A stretch of DNA of 64,000 nucleotides from the NCBI RefSeq assembly GCF_013778505.1, contig NZ_JAAOWU010000003.1:1-64000 (forward strand), written 5' to 3'. This stretch comes from Pseudomonas sivasensis (GTDB taxonomy: Bacteria > Pseudomonadota > Gammaproteobacteria > Pseudomonadales > Pseudomonadaceae). Positions 43,023 through 55,021 of this stretch are shown in pieces (position 1 is the stretch's first letter; the number at the start of each line of letters is the position of its first letter). The notes below the pieces were generated by a model. It saw nothing but the letters and a program-made list of their open reading frames with translations, had not been told where the DNA came from and did no database searches. The translations under genes and the position numbers were made by a program.

Positions 43023-43050
43023 GCTATCGGGGGCAAGCCCCCTCCCACAT
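43023..43050. repeat. Single REP-type element
   Basis: GCTATCGGGGGCAAGCCCCCTCCCACA matches the left arm of the doublet at 29135. It lies between treP and treC, within the presumed transcript. Confidence 0.75.
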
Positions 43051-43121
43051 TTGACCGCGCTCACCTGTGCCGGCGATAGGGCCCAAGAGGCCGGCACACA
43101 ATTCAACTGAAGGAACCCAGC

Positions 43122-44768
43122 ATGCAAACCTGGCAACACTCGGTGATCTACCAGATCTACCCCAAAAGCTTCCACAGCCACGCGGGTAACGCCACCGGTG
43201 ACCTGCTGGGCATCGTGGACAAACTCGATTACCTCCAATGGCTGGGCGTGGATTGCCTGTGGATCACGCCGTTCCTGCGCTCGCCGCAACGGGACAACGG
43301 CTACGACATCAGCGACTACTACGCCATCGACCCCAGCTACGGGACCATGGCCGACTGCGACCTGCTCATCAGCGAAGCGGCCAAGCGCGGAATCAAGTTG
43401 ATGCTCGACATCGTGGTCAACCACACCTCCATCGAGCACGAGTGGTTCCAACAAGCGCGCAGCAGCCTCGACAACCCGTACCGCGACTTCTACATCTGGC
43501 GTGACCAGCCGAACAACTGGGAATCCAAGTTCGGCGGCTCGGCCTGGGAATACGAAGCGCAGACCGGCCAGTACTTCCTGCACCTGTTTGACCACACCCA
43601 GGCCGACCTCAACTGGGACAACCCCAAGGTCCGTGCCGAAGTGTTCAAGCTGATGCGCTTCTGGCGCGACAAAGGCGTAGGCGGTTTCCGGCTGGACGTG
43701 ATCAACCTGATCTCCAAACCTGCCGACTTCCCCGAAGACACCAGCGACGGCCGCCGCTTCTACACCGACGGCCCCAACGTGCACGAATACCTGCAAGAGA
43801 TGCACCGCGAAGTCTTCGAAGGCCATGACCTGATCAACGTCGGCGAAATGTCGTCCACCAGCCTGGAACACTGCATTCGTTACTCTCGGCCTGAGTCGAA
43901 AGAACTGTCGATGACCTTCAACTTTCATCACCTGAAAGTGGATTACCCCAACCTGCAGAAGTGGGTAAAGGCCGACTTCGATTTCCTGCAACTCAAGCGG
44001 ATCTTGTCTGACTGGCAACTGGGCATGCAGGCCGGTGGCGGTTGGAATGCATTGTTCTGGTGTAACCACGACCAGCCGCGAGTGGTCTCGCGCTTTGGGG
44101 ATGACGGTGAACACCGCGTGGTCTCGGCGAAGATGCTCGCCACGGCGCTGCACTTCCTCCAGGGCACACCGTTCGTGTACCAGGGTGAAGAGTTGGGCAT
44201 GACCAATCCGGGTTTCGACGCGATCGAACAGTACCGCGATGTGGAGACCCTCAACATCTATCGCCTCAAACGCGATGCCGGTGAATCCGAGGCGTCGAGC
44301 ATGGCGGCGATCATGCAGAAGTCCCGCGATAACGGACGCACACCGATGCACTGGAACACGCAGGCCAACGCCGGTTTCAGCAGTGGCGAGCCGTGGATCG
44401 GCGTTGCGGCCAATGCGGCGCAGATCAACGTCGACAGCCAGCGTGATGACCCGGACTCGGTGCTGCATCACTACCGCGCGCTGATCGCCTTGCGTCGTCA
44501 CGAACCGCTGATTCAAGAGGGCGTTTACTGCGAACTGCTGCAAGACCATCCCCAAGTCTGGGCTTACCTGCGCGAGGGCCACGGCGAACGCCTACTGGTG
44601 CTGAACAATTTCTACGGGCAGCCCTGTGACATCCAACTGCCCGAGAGCGTGATCAGTGCGGCGAGCGAGCAGCGTCTGTTGATCAGCAATTACCCCGACT
44701 GTCCGCGGCGTACGTCTTCGGTGGTGCTGCGCCCTTACGAATCCTTCGTGCTGCATCTCAAGGACTAA
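43122..44768 (+). CDS. treC: Trehalose-6-phosphate hydrolase TreC
   Basis: A cytoplasmic GH13 enzyme that splits trehalose 6-phosphate into glucose and glucose 6-phosphate. The 548 residues show MLDIVVNHTSIEHEWF near residue 92, nucleophile Asp192 in GGFRLDVINLISKP, acid/base Glu242 in NVGEMSSTSLEH, and Asp317 in WCNHDQPRVVSRFGDD. The start QTWQHSVIYQIYPKSF is typical. It follows treP by 105 bases across a REP element. Confidence 0.95.
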   Translation: MQTWQHSVIYQIYPKSFHSHAGNATGDLLGIVDKLDYLQWLGVDCLWITPFLRSPQRDNGYDISDYYAIDPSYGTMADCDLLISEAAKRGIKLMLDIVVNHTSIEHEWFQQARSSLDNPYRDFYIWRDQPNNWESKFGGSAWEYEAQTGQYFLHLFDHTQADLNWDNPKVRAEVFKLMRFWRDKGVGGFRLDVINLISKPADFPEDTSDGRRFYTDGPNVHEYLQEMHREVFEGHDLINVGEMSSTSLEHCIRYSRPESKELSMTFNFHHLKVDYPNLQKWVKADFDFLQLKRILSDWQLGMQAGGGWNALFWCNHDQPRVVSRFGDDGEHRVVSAKMLATALHFLQGTPFVYQGEELGMTNPGFDAIEQYRDVETLNIYRLKRDAGESEASSMAAIMQKSRDNGRTPMHWNTQANAGFSSGEPWIGVAANAAQINVDSQRDDPDSVLHHYRALIALRRHEPLIQEGVYCELLQDHPQVWAYLREGHGERLLVLNNFYGQPCDIQLPESVISAASEQRLLISNYPDCPRRTSSVVLRPYESFVLHLKD

Positions 44769-44780
44769 GACCCGTTGTAA

Positions 44781-46061
<1,281 letters not shown>

Positions 46062-46110
46062 TCCCTCTTCTGCCCAATGATTTTTACAGAACCAAACAGC
46101 AGGTGACGTC

Positions 46111-48627
46111 ATGACCGCAACTCAACCCCTGGAATTGCTGGCGCCTTTATCCGGCGTGCTGCTGGCGCTGGATCAGGTGCCGGACCCGGTGTTCGCCAGC
46201 CGCATGATCGGCGACGGCCTGTGCATCGATCCCACCTCGCAGACCTTGTGCGCACCGTTGACCGGGGTGGTCAGCAATATTCAGAACACGGGGCACGCGG
46301 TGAGTATCACCGACGACAACGGCGTGCAGGTGCTGATGCATATCGGCCTGGATACCGTGAACCTGGCGGGCAAGGGCTTCACCCGATTGGTCGAAGAAGG
46401 CCAGCGGGTGGAGGCCGGCGAGCCGCTGATCGAATTTGACGCTGACTACGTGGCGCTCAATGCCCGCAGTTTGCTGACCCTGATGCTCGTGGTCAGCGGC
46501 GAACCGTTCACCCTGCTGGCAAACGGTGCTGTAGACATCGGCCAGCCGCTGTTGCAGGTATCCCCAGGCGAGCCGATTGAAGCTGCAAGCGAGGAGGAGG
46601 GTGATGCGCTGTTCTCCAAACCGCTGAGCCTGCCCAACGCCAATGGCCTGCACGCGCGCCCGGCGGCGGTATTTGCCCAGGCGGCGAAGGGGTTCAATGC
46701 GAGCATTTATCTGCACAAGCAAACCCAAAGCGCCAACGCGAAATCCCTGGTGGCGATCATGGCGCTGCAAACCGTGCAGGGCGATATCTTGCAGGTGAGT
46801 GCGGCGGGAGAAGAGGCTGAGGCGGCCATCAAGGCGTTGGTGGAATTGCTGGCGCAAGGGTGCGGCGAGCCGGTCGCGGCAACGGTGGCGGTGGTTGAGT
46901 CGGTGGTGTCTGCGACTGTGCTGCGAGGTGTTTGCGCATCGCCGGGTTCGGCGTGTGGTCATGTGGTGCAGGTGGCTGAGCCTGAACTGAACATCCCTGA
47001 AAAGGGCGCGGGCGAAACGGTCGAGCGTGCCGCGCTGGCGCGTGCGCTGCGGGCTGCTACGGAAGCGCTGCAAACCTTGCAAGCCAAGGCGGTCGGCAGT
47101 GCCCAGGCGGAGATTTTCCGTGCTCATCAGGAATTGCTCGAAGACCCGACCCTGCTGGAACACGCCCATGGCCTGCTCGCCGCTGACAAAAGCGCAGCAT
47201 TTTCCTGGCACAGCGCCACGGCGGCCACGGTCAAGTTGTTCCAGGGGCTGGGCAATGCGCTGATCGCTGAGCGTGCAGCGGACCTGGCCGATGTGGGCCA
47301 GCGCGTACTCAAACTGATCCTGGAAATTGAGGACCGCGCCTGGGATCTGCCCGAGCGCGCCATCTTGATCGCCGAGCAACTGACCCCGTCACAAACCGCC
47401 AGCCTCGACACCGGCAAGGTGTTGGGGTTTGTCACGGTCGGCGGCGGTGCGACCAGCCATGTGGCGATCCTCGCCCGTGCTTTGGGTTTGCCAGCGATCT
47501 GTGGTGTGCCCGTGCAAGTACTCGCGCTGGCCAACGGCAAACACGTCCTGCTGGATGCCGATAAGGGTGAGCTGCACTTGGAGCCGAACCAGGCTGAGAT
47601 CGAACAGTTGAAAGCCGCACGTCAACAACAGGCACAGCGACAGCAGCGCGACGTTGCACAGGCTGCGTTGCCCGCCATCACGCGCGACGGCCATCACGTT
47701 GAGGTCACGGCCAACGTCGCCTCATTGCAGGAGGTGGAGCAGTCGCTGACTCTCGGCGGTGAAGGGGTCGGCTTGCTGCGTTCGGAGTTTCTGTACCTCG
47801 ACCGCAACCGCGCGCCGAGCCCGGAGGAGCAGGCCAGCACCTACACGGCCATCGCCCGCGCCCTGGGCGCTGAGCGCAACCTGGTTGTACGCACGTTGGA
47901 CGTGGGCGGCGACAAACCGCTGGCCTACGTGCCGATGGAGGCCGAGACCAACCCGTTCCTGGGCTTGCGCGGCATTCGCCTGTGCCTGGAGCGCCCGGAA
48001 CTGTTGCGCGAACAGTTCCGCGCGATCCTCGCCAGCGCCGGTCTGGCGCGGCTGCATATCATGTTGCCGATGGTCAGCCTGCTGTCGGAACTGCATCTGG
48101 CCCGCAGGATTCTCGAAGAGGAAGCGCTGGCGCTGGGGGTGGGCGAGTTGCCGAAGCTGGGGATCATGATCGAAGTGCCCTCTGCGGCGTTGATGGCAGA
48201 CGTGTTTGCGCCCCATGTGGATTTCTTCTCCATCGGCACCAACGACCTGACCCAATACACCCTGGCCATGGATCGCGACCACCCACGCCTGGCCAGCCAG
48301 GCGGACAGCTTTCACCCGGCGGTATTGCGCTTGATCGCCACCACCGTCAAGGCCGCCCATGCCCATGGCAAGTGGGTTGGCGTATGCGGCGCGTTGGCGT
48401 CCGAAGCGCTGGCGGTGCCGGTGCTGATCGGGCTGGGGGTGGATGAGTTATCGGTCAGCGTGCCGTTGATCCCGACCATCAAGGCCACCGTGCGCGAGCT
48501 GGACCTGGTCGACTGCCAGAGCATTGCCCGTCAGGTGCTGGGCCTGGAAGAGGCCGCCCAAGTGCGCGAGGCCTTGCGTGGCTTTCACGCGGCGACCGTC
48601 GAAACCTCATCTGTGCTGGAGAACTGA
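46111..48627 (+). CDS. PTS multiphosphoryl transfer protein (EIIA-HPr-EI fusion)
   Basis: An 838-residue fusion passing phosphate from PEP to TreP. The EIIA-Glc-type domain (about residues 1-145) has His77 in VLMHIGLDTVNL. HPr (about 168-255) has His181 in NANGLHARPAAV. Enzyme I (about 275-830) has His450 in VGGGATSHVAILARAL, with the PEP-binding blocks LLRSEFLYLDRNRAPS and FFSIGTNDLTQYTLAMDRD. A similar fusion lies at the window end next to nagE, so each sugar PTS carries its own. The small EIIB-like gene follows after two bases. Confidence 0.94.
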   Translation: MTATQPLELLAPLSGVLLALDQVPDPVFASRMIGDGLCIDPTSQTLCAPLTGVVSNIQNTGHAVSITDDNGVQVLMHIGLDTVNLAGKGFTRLVEEGQRVEAGEPLIEFDADYVALNARSLLTLMLVVSGEPFTLLANGAVDIGQPLLQVSPGEPIEAASEEEGDALFSKPLSLPNANGLHARPAAVFAQAAKGFNASIYLHKQTQSANAKSLVAIMALQTVQGDILQVSAAGEEAEAAIKALVELLAQGCGEPVAATVAVVESVVSATVLRGVCASPGSACGHVVQVAEPELNIPEKGAGETVERAALARALRAATEALQTLQAKAVGSAQAEIFRAHQELLEDPTLLEHAHGLLAADKSAAFSWHSATAATVKLFQGLGNALIAERAADLADVGQRVLKLILEIEDRAWDLPERAILIAEQLTPSQTASLDTGKVLGFVTVGGGATSHVAILARALGLPAICGVPVQVLALANGKHVLLDADKGELHLEPNQAEIEQLKAARQQQAQRQQRDVAQAALPAITRDGHHVEVTANVASLQEVEQSLTLGGEGVGLLRSEFLYLDRNRAPSPEEQASTYTAIARALGAERNLVVRTLDVGGDKPLAYVPMEAETNPFLGLRGIRLCLERPELLREQFRAILASAGLARLHIMLPMVSLLSELHLARRILEEEALALGVGELPKLGIMIEVPSAALMADVFAPHVDFFSIGTNDLTQYTLAMDRDHPRLASQADSFHPAVLRLIATTVKAAHAHGKWVGVCGALASEALAVPVLIGLGVDELSVSVPLIPTIKATVRELDLVDCQSIARQVLGLEEAAQVREALRGFHAATVETSSVLEN

Positions 48628-48629
48628 GC

Positions 48630-48929
48630 ATGTTGGATAAATTGAAGCAGGCGTTCTGGAAAGCCCTGACCCCGGATTTGATTGCCGAAACGGTCGAGGC
48701 GCCGACGCAGAGTCTAGTGTCGGCCGACGTGCTGAGTGCGTTGGGTGGCGCGGATAACCTCACGTCGCAACAGCGTGTGGCACTGACGCGGGTTAGGGTG
48801 CAATTGCAGGATGTGGGGCGGTTGGATGAGTCAGCGTTGAAAGCGGCGGGTGTGCCGGGTGTGATGGTGTTGGCGGGAGGTGTGGTGCACCTGATCACTG
48901 GCCTACAAGACGACGGTGATCGAATGTGA
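48630..48929 (+). CDS. Small EIIB-like protein lacking the phosphorylated cysteine
   Basis: The 99-residue protein matches the glucose-type EIIB fold: LSALGGADNLTSQQ, TRVRVQLQDVGRLDESALKA and GVPGVMVLAGGVVHLITG. In EIIB the phosphorylated Cys precedes x-T-R-L; here the sequence is RVALTRV, so Ala51 replaces it. It begins two bases after the fusion gene stop and is surely cotranscribed. It cannot act as an ordinary EIIB. A regulatory or structural role, or decay, is possible. Confidence 0.85.
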   Translation: MLDKLKQAFWKALTPDLIAETVEAPTQSLVSADVLSALGGADNLTSQQRVALTRVRVQLQDVGRLDESALKAAGVPGVMVLAGGVVHLITGLQDDGDRM

Positions 48930-48963
48930 GCCGTTTGAATGGGGTGTAATTTACTTGCTTTGG

Positions 48964-48986
48964 TGAGCGGGCTTGTCCCGCGCTGG
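48964..48986. repeat. Short REP-like hairpin
   Basis: TGAGCGGGCTTGTCCCGCGCTGG contains GCGGG-CTTGT-CCCGC, like single REP elements of pseudomonads. It lies between convergent genes and may help end transcription. Confidence 0.55.
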
Positions 48987-48996
48987 TTGGTGGCGT

Positions 48997-50694
<1,698 letters not shown>

Positions 50695-50743
50695 CTAGAA
50701 TGCACGGCCTCAAAGCACACCCCTTCCCGAGGCTGTCCCGAAG

Positions 50744-53700
50744 ATGTTGATCCTGCGCGGCGCTCCTGCCCTTTCTGCCTTTCGCCACAGCAAACTCCTT
50801 GAGCAACTGAGCCAGAAGGTTCCAGCGGTTACAGGCCTGTATGCTGAATTTGCTCACTTCGCCGACGTTACCGGCGTATTGACCGCCGACGAACAGCAAG
50901 TGCTCGCACGCCTTCTGAAGTACGGCCCAAGCGTTCCCGTTCAAGAGCCGACCGGCCGCTTGTTCCTGGTTCTGCCACGGTTCGGCACCATCTCGCCCTG
51001 GTCGAGCAAGGCCAGCGACATCGCCCGCAACTGCGGCCTGGAAAAAATCCAGCGCCTGGAGCGCGGTATCGCCTTCTACGTTGCCGGCCAGTTCAGCGAT
51101 GCCGAGGCCGAGCTGATCGCCAGCAGCCTGCACGACCGCATGACCCAGATCATCGTCAGCCAGCTCGAACAGGCTGCCGGTCTGTTCAGCCACGCCGAGC
51201 CCAAGCCGCTGACCGCGATTGACGTGCTTGGCGGTGGCCGCGCCGCCCTGGAGAAGGCCAACACCGAACTGGGCCTAGCCCTGGCCGAAGACGAGATCGA
51301 CTACCTGGTCAACGCCTTCAACGGCTTGAAGCGCAACCCGCACGACATCGAACTGATGATGTTCGCCCAGGCCAACTCCGAGCATTGCCGTCACAAGATT
51401 TTCAACGCCAGTTGGGACATCGACGGCCAGAGCCAGGAAAAAAGCCTGTTCGGCATGATCAAGAACACCTACGTGATGCACAGCGAAGGCGTTCTGTCGG
51501 CGTATAAGGACAACGCCTCGGTCATCGTCGGCTCCGTCGCCGGCCGTTTCTTCCCGGATCCAGAGACCCGCCAGTACGGCGCGGTTCAGGAACCGGTGCA
51601 CATCCTGATGAAAGTCGAAACCCACAACCACCCGACCGCGATTGCCCCGTTCCCTGGCGCAGCCACCGGTTCCGGCGGTGAAATCCGTGACGAAGGTGCT
51701 ACCGGACGTGGCGCCAAGCCAAAAGCCGGCCTGACCGGTTTCACCGTGTCCAACCTGCAGATCCCTGGCTTTGAACAGCCGTGGGAAGTGCCGTACGGCA
51801 AGCCTGAGCGCATCGTTACCGCCCTCGACATCATGATCGAAGGCCCGCTCGGCGGCGCCGCGTTCAACAACGAGTTCGGTCGCCCGGCTCTGACTGGCTA
51901 CTTCCGTACCTTCGAACAGTCCATCACCACTCCCCATGGTGATGAAGTGCGCGGTTACCACAAGCCGATCATGTTGGCCGGCGGCATGGGCAACATCCGT
52001 GAAGAACACGTCAAGAAAGGCGAGATTCTGGTCGGCTCCAAGCTGATCGTGCTGGGTGGCCCGGCGATGCTGATTGGCCTGGGCGGCGGTGCTGCTTCCT
52101 CTATGGCAACCGGCACCAGCTCGGCTGATCTGGATTTTGCTTCCGTACAGCGTGAAAACCCGGAAATGGAGCGTCGCTGCCAGGAAGTCATCGACCGTTG
52201 CTGGCAGTTGGGTGACAAGAACCCGATCAGCTTCATCCATGACGTCGGTGCTGGTGGTTTGTCCAACGCCTTCCCGGAACTGGTCAACGATGGTGACCGT
52301 GGTGGCCGTTTCGAACTGCGCAACATTCCAAACGACGAGCCGGGCATGGCCCCGCACGAAATCTGGAGCAACGAATCCCAAGAGCGTTACGTGCTGGCCG
52401 TCGGCCCTGAAGACTTCGCGCGCTTCCAGGCCATCTGCGAACGCGAGCGCTGCCCGTTTGCCTTGGTCGGCGAAGCCACTGCCGAGCCGCAACTGACGGT
52501 CACTGACAGCCACTTCGGCAACAGCCCGGTGGACATGCCCCTCGAAGTGCTGCTGGGCAAAGCCCCGCGCATGCACCGTTCAGCGGTGCGTGAAGCCGAG
52601 CTGGGCGATGATTTCGACCCAAGCACACTCGAACTGGCCGACAGCATCGAACGCGTGCTGCATCACCCGGCCGTGGCGAGCAAAAGCTTCCTGATCACCA
52701 TTGGTGACCGCAGCATCACCGGCCTCGTAGCCCGTGACCAAATGGTCGGCCCATGGCAGGTGCCGGTGGCCGACGTTGCCGTCACCGCCACCAGCTTCGA
52801 CGTCTACACCGGTGAAGCCATGGCCATGGGCGAGCGTACGCCGCTGGCCCTGCTGGACGCCCCGGCGTCGGGCCGCATGGCCATTGGTGAAACCCTCACC
52901 AACATCGCCGCGTCGCGTATCGGCAAACTGTCTGACATCAAACTGTCGGCCAACTGGATGTCCGCTGCCGGTCACCCGGGTGAAGATGCGCGTCTGTATG
53001 ACACCGTAAAAGCGGTCGGCATGGAGCTGTGCCCGGAACTGGGCATCACCATTCCAGTGGGCAAGGACTCGATGTCCATGGCCACCCGTTGGAACGAAGA
53101 CGGCACCGACAAGAGCGTGACCTCGCCGCTGTCGTTGATCGTGACCGGTTTTGCACCGGTTACCGATGTCCGCCAGACCCTGACCCCGCAACTGCGCATG
53201 GACAAAGGCACCACCGATCTGATCCTGATCGACCTGGGCCGTGGCCAGAACCGCATGGGCGCCTCGATCCTCGCGCAAACCCACGGCAAGCTCGGCAAAG
53301 TGGCGCCGGATGTTGACGACGCTGAAGACCTCAAAGCCTTCTTCGCCGTGATCCAGGGCCTGAACGCCGACGGCCATCTGCTGGCTTACCACGACCGTTC
53401 CGACGGCGGCCTGCTGACCAGCGTTGTCGAGATGGCGTTTGCCGGTCACTGCGGCCTGAACATCGTGCTCGACAGCGTTGCCGAGGATGCATCTGAGATC
53501 AACGGCATCCTGTTCAACGAAGAGTTGGGCGCCGTGATCCAGGTTCGCCAGGACGCAACCCCGGACGTACTCGCTCAATTCAGCGCCGCTGGCCTGGACG
53601 ACTGCGTGGCGGTGATTGGCCAGCCGATCAACAACGGTGAAATCAATATCTCGTTCAATGGCGATACCGTGTTTGCCGGTCAACGCCGTCTGCTGCAACG

Positions 53701-54640
53701 CCAGTGGTCCGAGACCAGCTACCAGATCCAACGCCTGCGTGACAACGCCGATTGCGCCGAGCAGGAATTCGACGTGATCCTGGAAGAAGACAACCCGGGC
53801 CTGAGCACCAAGCTCAGCTTCGACGTCAACCAGGACATCACCGCGCCGTACATCAAGAAAGGCATTCGCCCACAAGTTGCTGTGCTGCGTGAGCAGGGCG
53901 TCAACGGCCAGGTGGAAATGGCGGCGGCGTTCGACCGTGCCGGCTTCAATGCGATTGACGTGCACATGAGCGATATCCTCGCCGGTCGCGTTGACCTCAA
54001 CGAGTTCAAAGGCCTGGTCGCTTGCGGCGGTTTCTCCTACGGCGACGTGCTGGGTGCCGGTGAAGGCTGGGCCAAGTCGGCCCTGTTCAACAGCCGTGCC
54101 CGCGATGCGTTCCAAGGCTTCTTCGAGCGCAACGACAGCTTCACCCTGGGTGTGTGCAACGGTTGCCAGATGATGTCCAACCTCAGCGAACTGATCCCGG
54201 GCAGCGAGTTCTGGCCGCACTTTGTGCGTAACCGTTCCGAGCAGTTCGAAGCCCGTGTCGCCATGGTGCAGGTGCAGGAGTCCAACTCGATCTTCCTGCA
54301 AGGCATGGCCGGTTCGCGCATGCCGATCGCCATCGCCCACGGCGAAGGCCATGCGGAGTTCGCCAGCGAAGAAGCCTTGCTCGAAGCCGACCTGTCCGGT
54401 TGTGTGGCCATGCGCTTCGTCGACAACCACGGCAAAGTCACCGAAAACTACCCTGCCAACCCGAACGGCTCGCCGCGCGGGATCACCGGCCTCACCAGCC
54501 GCGACGGCCGCGTGACCATCATGATGCCGCACCCGGAACGTGTATTCCGCGCTGTGCAGAACTCGTGGCGCCCGGAAGAGTGGAACGAAGACGGTGCGTG
54601 GATGCGCATGTTCCGTAACGCTCGCGTTTGGGTGAACTAA
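50744..54640 (+). CDS. purL: Phosphoribosylformylglycinamidine synthase (large single-chain form)
   Basis: PurL converts FGAR to FGAM in purine synthesis, using glutamine and ATP. The 1298-residue gammaproteobacterial form combines an N-terminal PurS-like region, a linker, the two-lobed synthetase ([20 protein letters not shown] near residue 210, [23 protein letters not shown] block near 290, [14 protein letters not shown] near 885) and a C-terminal glutaminase. Cys1138 lies in [14 protein letters not shown], and MMPHPERVF carries the His. The ATG at 50744 gives [13 protein letters not shown]. Confidence 0.97.
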   Translation: MLILRGAPALSAFRHSKLLEQLSQKVPAVTGLYAEFAHFADVTGVLTADEQQVLARLLKYGPSVPVQEPTGRLFLVLPRFGTISPWSSKASDIARNCGLEKIQRLERGIAFYVAGQFSDAEAELIASSLHDRMTQIIVSQLEQAAGLFSHAEPKPLTAIDVLGGGRAALEKANTELGLALAEDEIDYLVNAFNGLKRNPHDIELMMFAQANSEHCRHKIFNASWDIDGQSQEKSLFGMIKNTYVMHSEGVLSAYKDNASVIVGSVAGRFFPDPETRQYGAVQEPVHILMKVETHNHPTAIAPFPGAATGSGGEIRDEGATGRGAKPKAGLTGFTVSNLQIPGFEQPWEVPYGKPERIVTALDIMIEGPLGGAAFNNEFGRPALTGYFRTFEQSITTPHGDEVRGYHKPIMLAGGMGNIREEHVKKGEILVGSKLIVLGGPAMLIGLGGGAASSMATGTSSADLDFASVQRENPEMERRCQEVIDRCWQLGDKNPISFIHDVGAGGLSNAFPELVNDGDRGGRFELRNIPNDEPGMAPHEIWSNESQERYVLAVGPEDFARFQAICERERCPFALVGEATAEPQLTVTDSHFGNSPVDMPLEVLLGKAPRMHRSAVREAELGDDFDPSTLELADSIERVLHHPAVASKSFLITIGDRSITGLVARDQMVGPWQVPVADVAVTATSFDVYTGEAMAMGERTPLALLDAPASGRMAIGETLTNIAASRIGKLSDIKLSANWMSAAGHPGEDARLYDTVKAVGMELCPELGITIPVGKDSMSMATRWNEDGTDKSVTSPLSLIVTGFAPVTDVRQTLTPQLRMDKGTTDLILIDLGRGQNRMGASILAQTHGKLGKVAPDVDDAEDLKAFFAVIQGLNADGHLLAYHDRSDGGLLTSVVEMAFAGHCGLNIVLDSVAEDASEINGILFNEELGAVIQVRQDATPDVLAQFSAAGLDDCVAVIGQPINNGEINISFNGDTVFAGQRRLLQRQWSETSYQIQRLRDNADCAEQEFDVILEEDNPGLSTKLSFDVNQDITAPYIKKGIRPQVAVLREQGVNGQVEMAAAFDRAGFNAIDVHMSDILAGRVDLNEFKGLVACGGFSYGDVLGAGEGWAKSALFNSRARDAFQGFFERNDSFTLGVCNGCQMMSNLSELIPGSEFWPHFVRNRSEQFEARVAMVQVQESNSIFLQGMAGSRMPIAIAHGEGHAEFASEEALLEADLSGCVAMRFVDNHGKVTENYPANPNGSPRGITGLTSRDGRVTIMMPHPERVFRAVQNSWRPEEWNEDGAWMRMFRNARVWVN

Positions 54641-54644
54641 GGTC

Positions 54645-54956
54645 GTGTACAAGCTTGCCTTCTTTGTGCCCGACAGCCATGTGGAGACGGTGAAAACCGC
54701 CGTCTTTGCAGCCGGCGGCGGACGCATTGGCGACTACGACAACTGCGCCTGGCAAGTGCTGGGCCAGGGCCAATTCCGCGCGTTGGACGGCAGTCAGCCG
54801 TTTATCGGCCAGGTTGGCCAGGTCGAAGTCGTCGAAGAATGGAAGGTCGAGTTGGTGGTGGCGGATGCGCTGATCGTGGCTGTTGTGGCTGCGTTGAAGC
54901 TGAGCCACCCCTACGAGACACCGGCGTACGAGGTATGGCAGTTGGCGGATTTTTGA
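54645..54956 (+). CDS. NIF3/YqfO C-terminal-domain-like small protein
   Basis: A 103-residue protein with YKLAFFVPDSHVETVKTAVF at the start, AGGGRIGDYDNCAWQVLGQG and LSHPYETPAYEVWQL at the end. This resembles the PII/CutA-like domain inserted in YqfO (NIF3) proteins, found alone in pseudomonads. Its role is unknown. The GTG at 54645 lies five bases after purL, suggesting cotranscription. Confidence 0.82.
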   Translation: MYKLAFFVPDSHVETVKTAVFAAGGGRIGDYDNCAWQVLGQGQFRALDGSQPFIGQVGQVEVVEEWKVELVVADALIVAVVAALKLSHPYETPAYEVWQLADF

Positions 54957-54977
54957 TTCGTTGACGGCATAAACAAG

Positions 54978-55011
54978 AAACCCGCTGGCCAGTTTGGTCA
55001 GCGGGTTTTTT
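54978..55011. terminator. Bidirectional terminator before the toxin-like gene
   Basis: AAACCCGCTG and CAGCGGGTTT form a stem around GCCAGTTTGGT, with A and T6 tracts. It ends the purL unit on one strand and the large gene on the other. Confidence 0.88.
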
Positions 55012-55021
55012 GTTGCCTGGA

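Noticed and set aside
41589..44582. Open frame of nearly 1000 codons on the minus strand
   Set aside because: It lies wholly antisense to treP and treC, whose families, catalytic residues and starts are certain. It is rich in His/Gln/Arg, typical of a GC-rich shadow frame.
52580..54727. 715-codon minus-strand frame opposite purL
   Set aside because: Antisense shadow; purL matches its family throughout.
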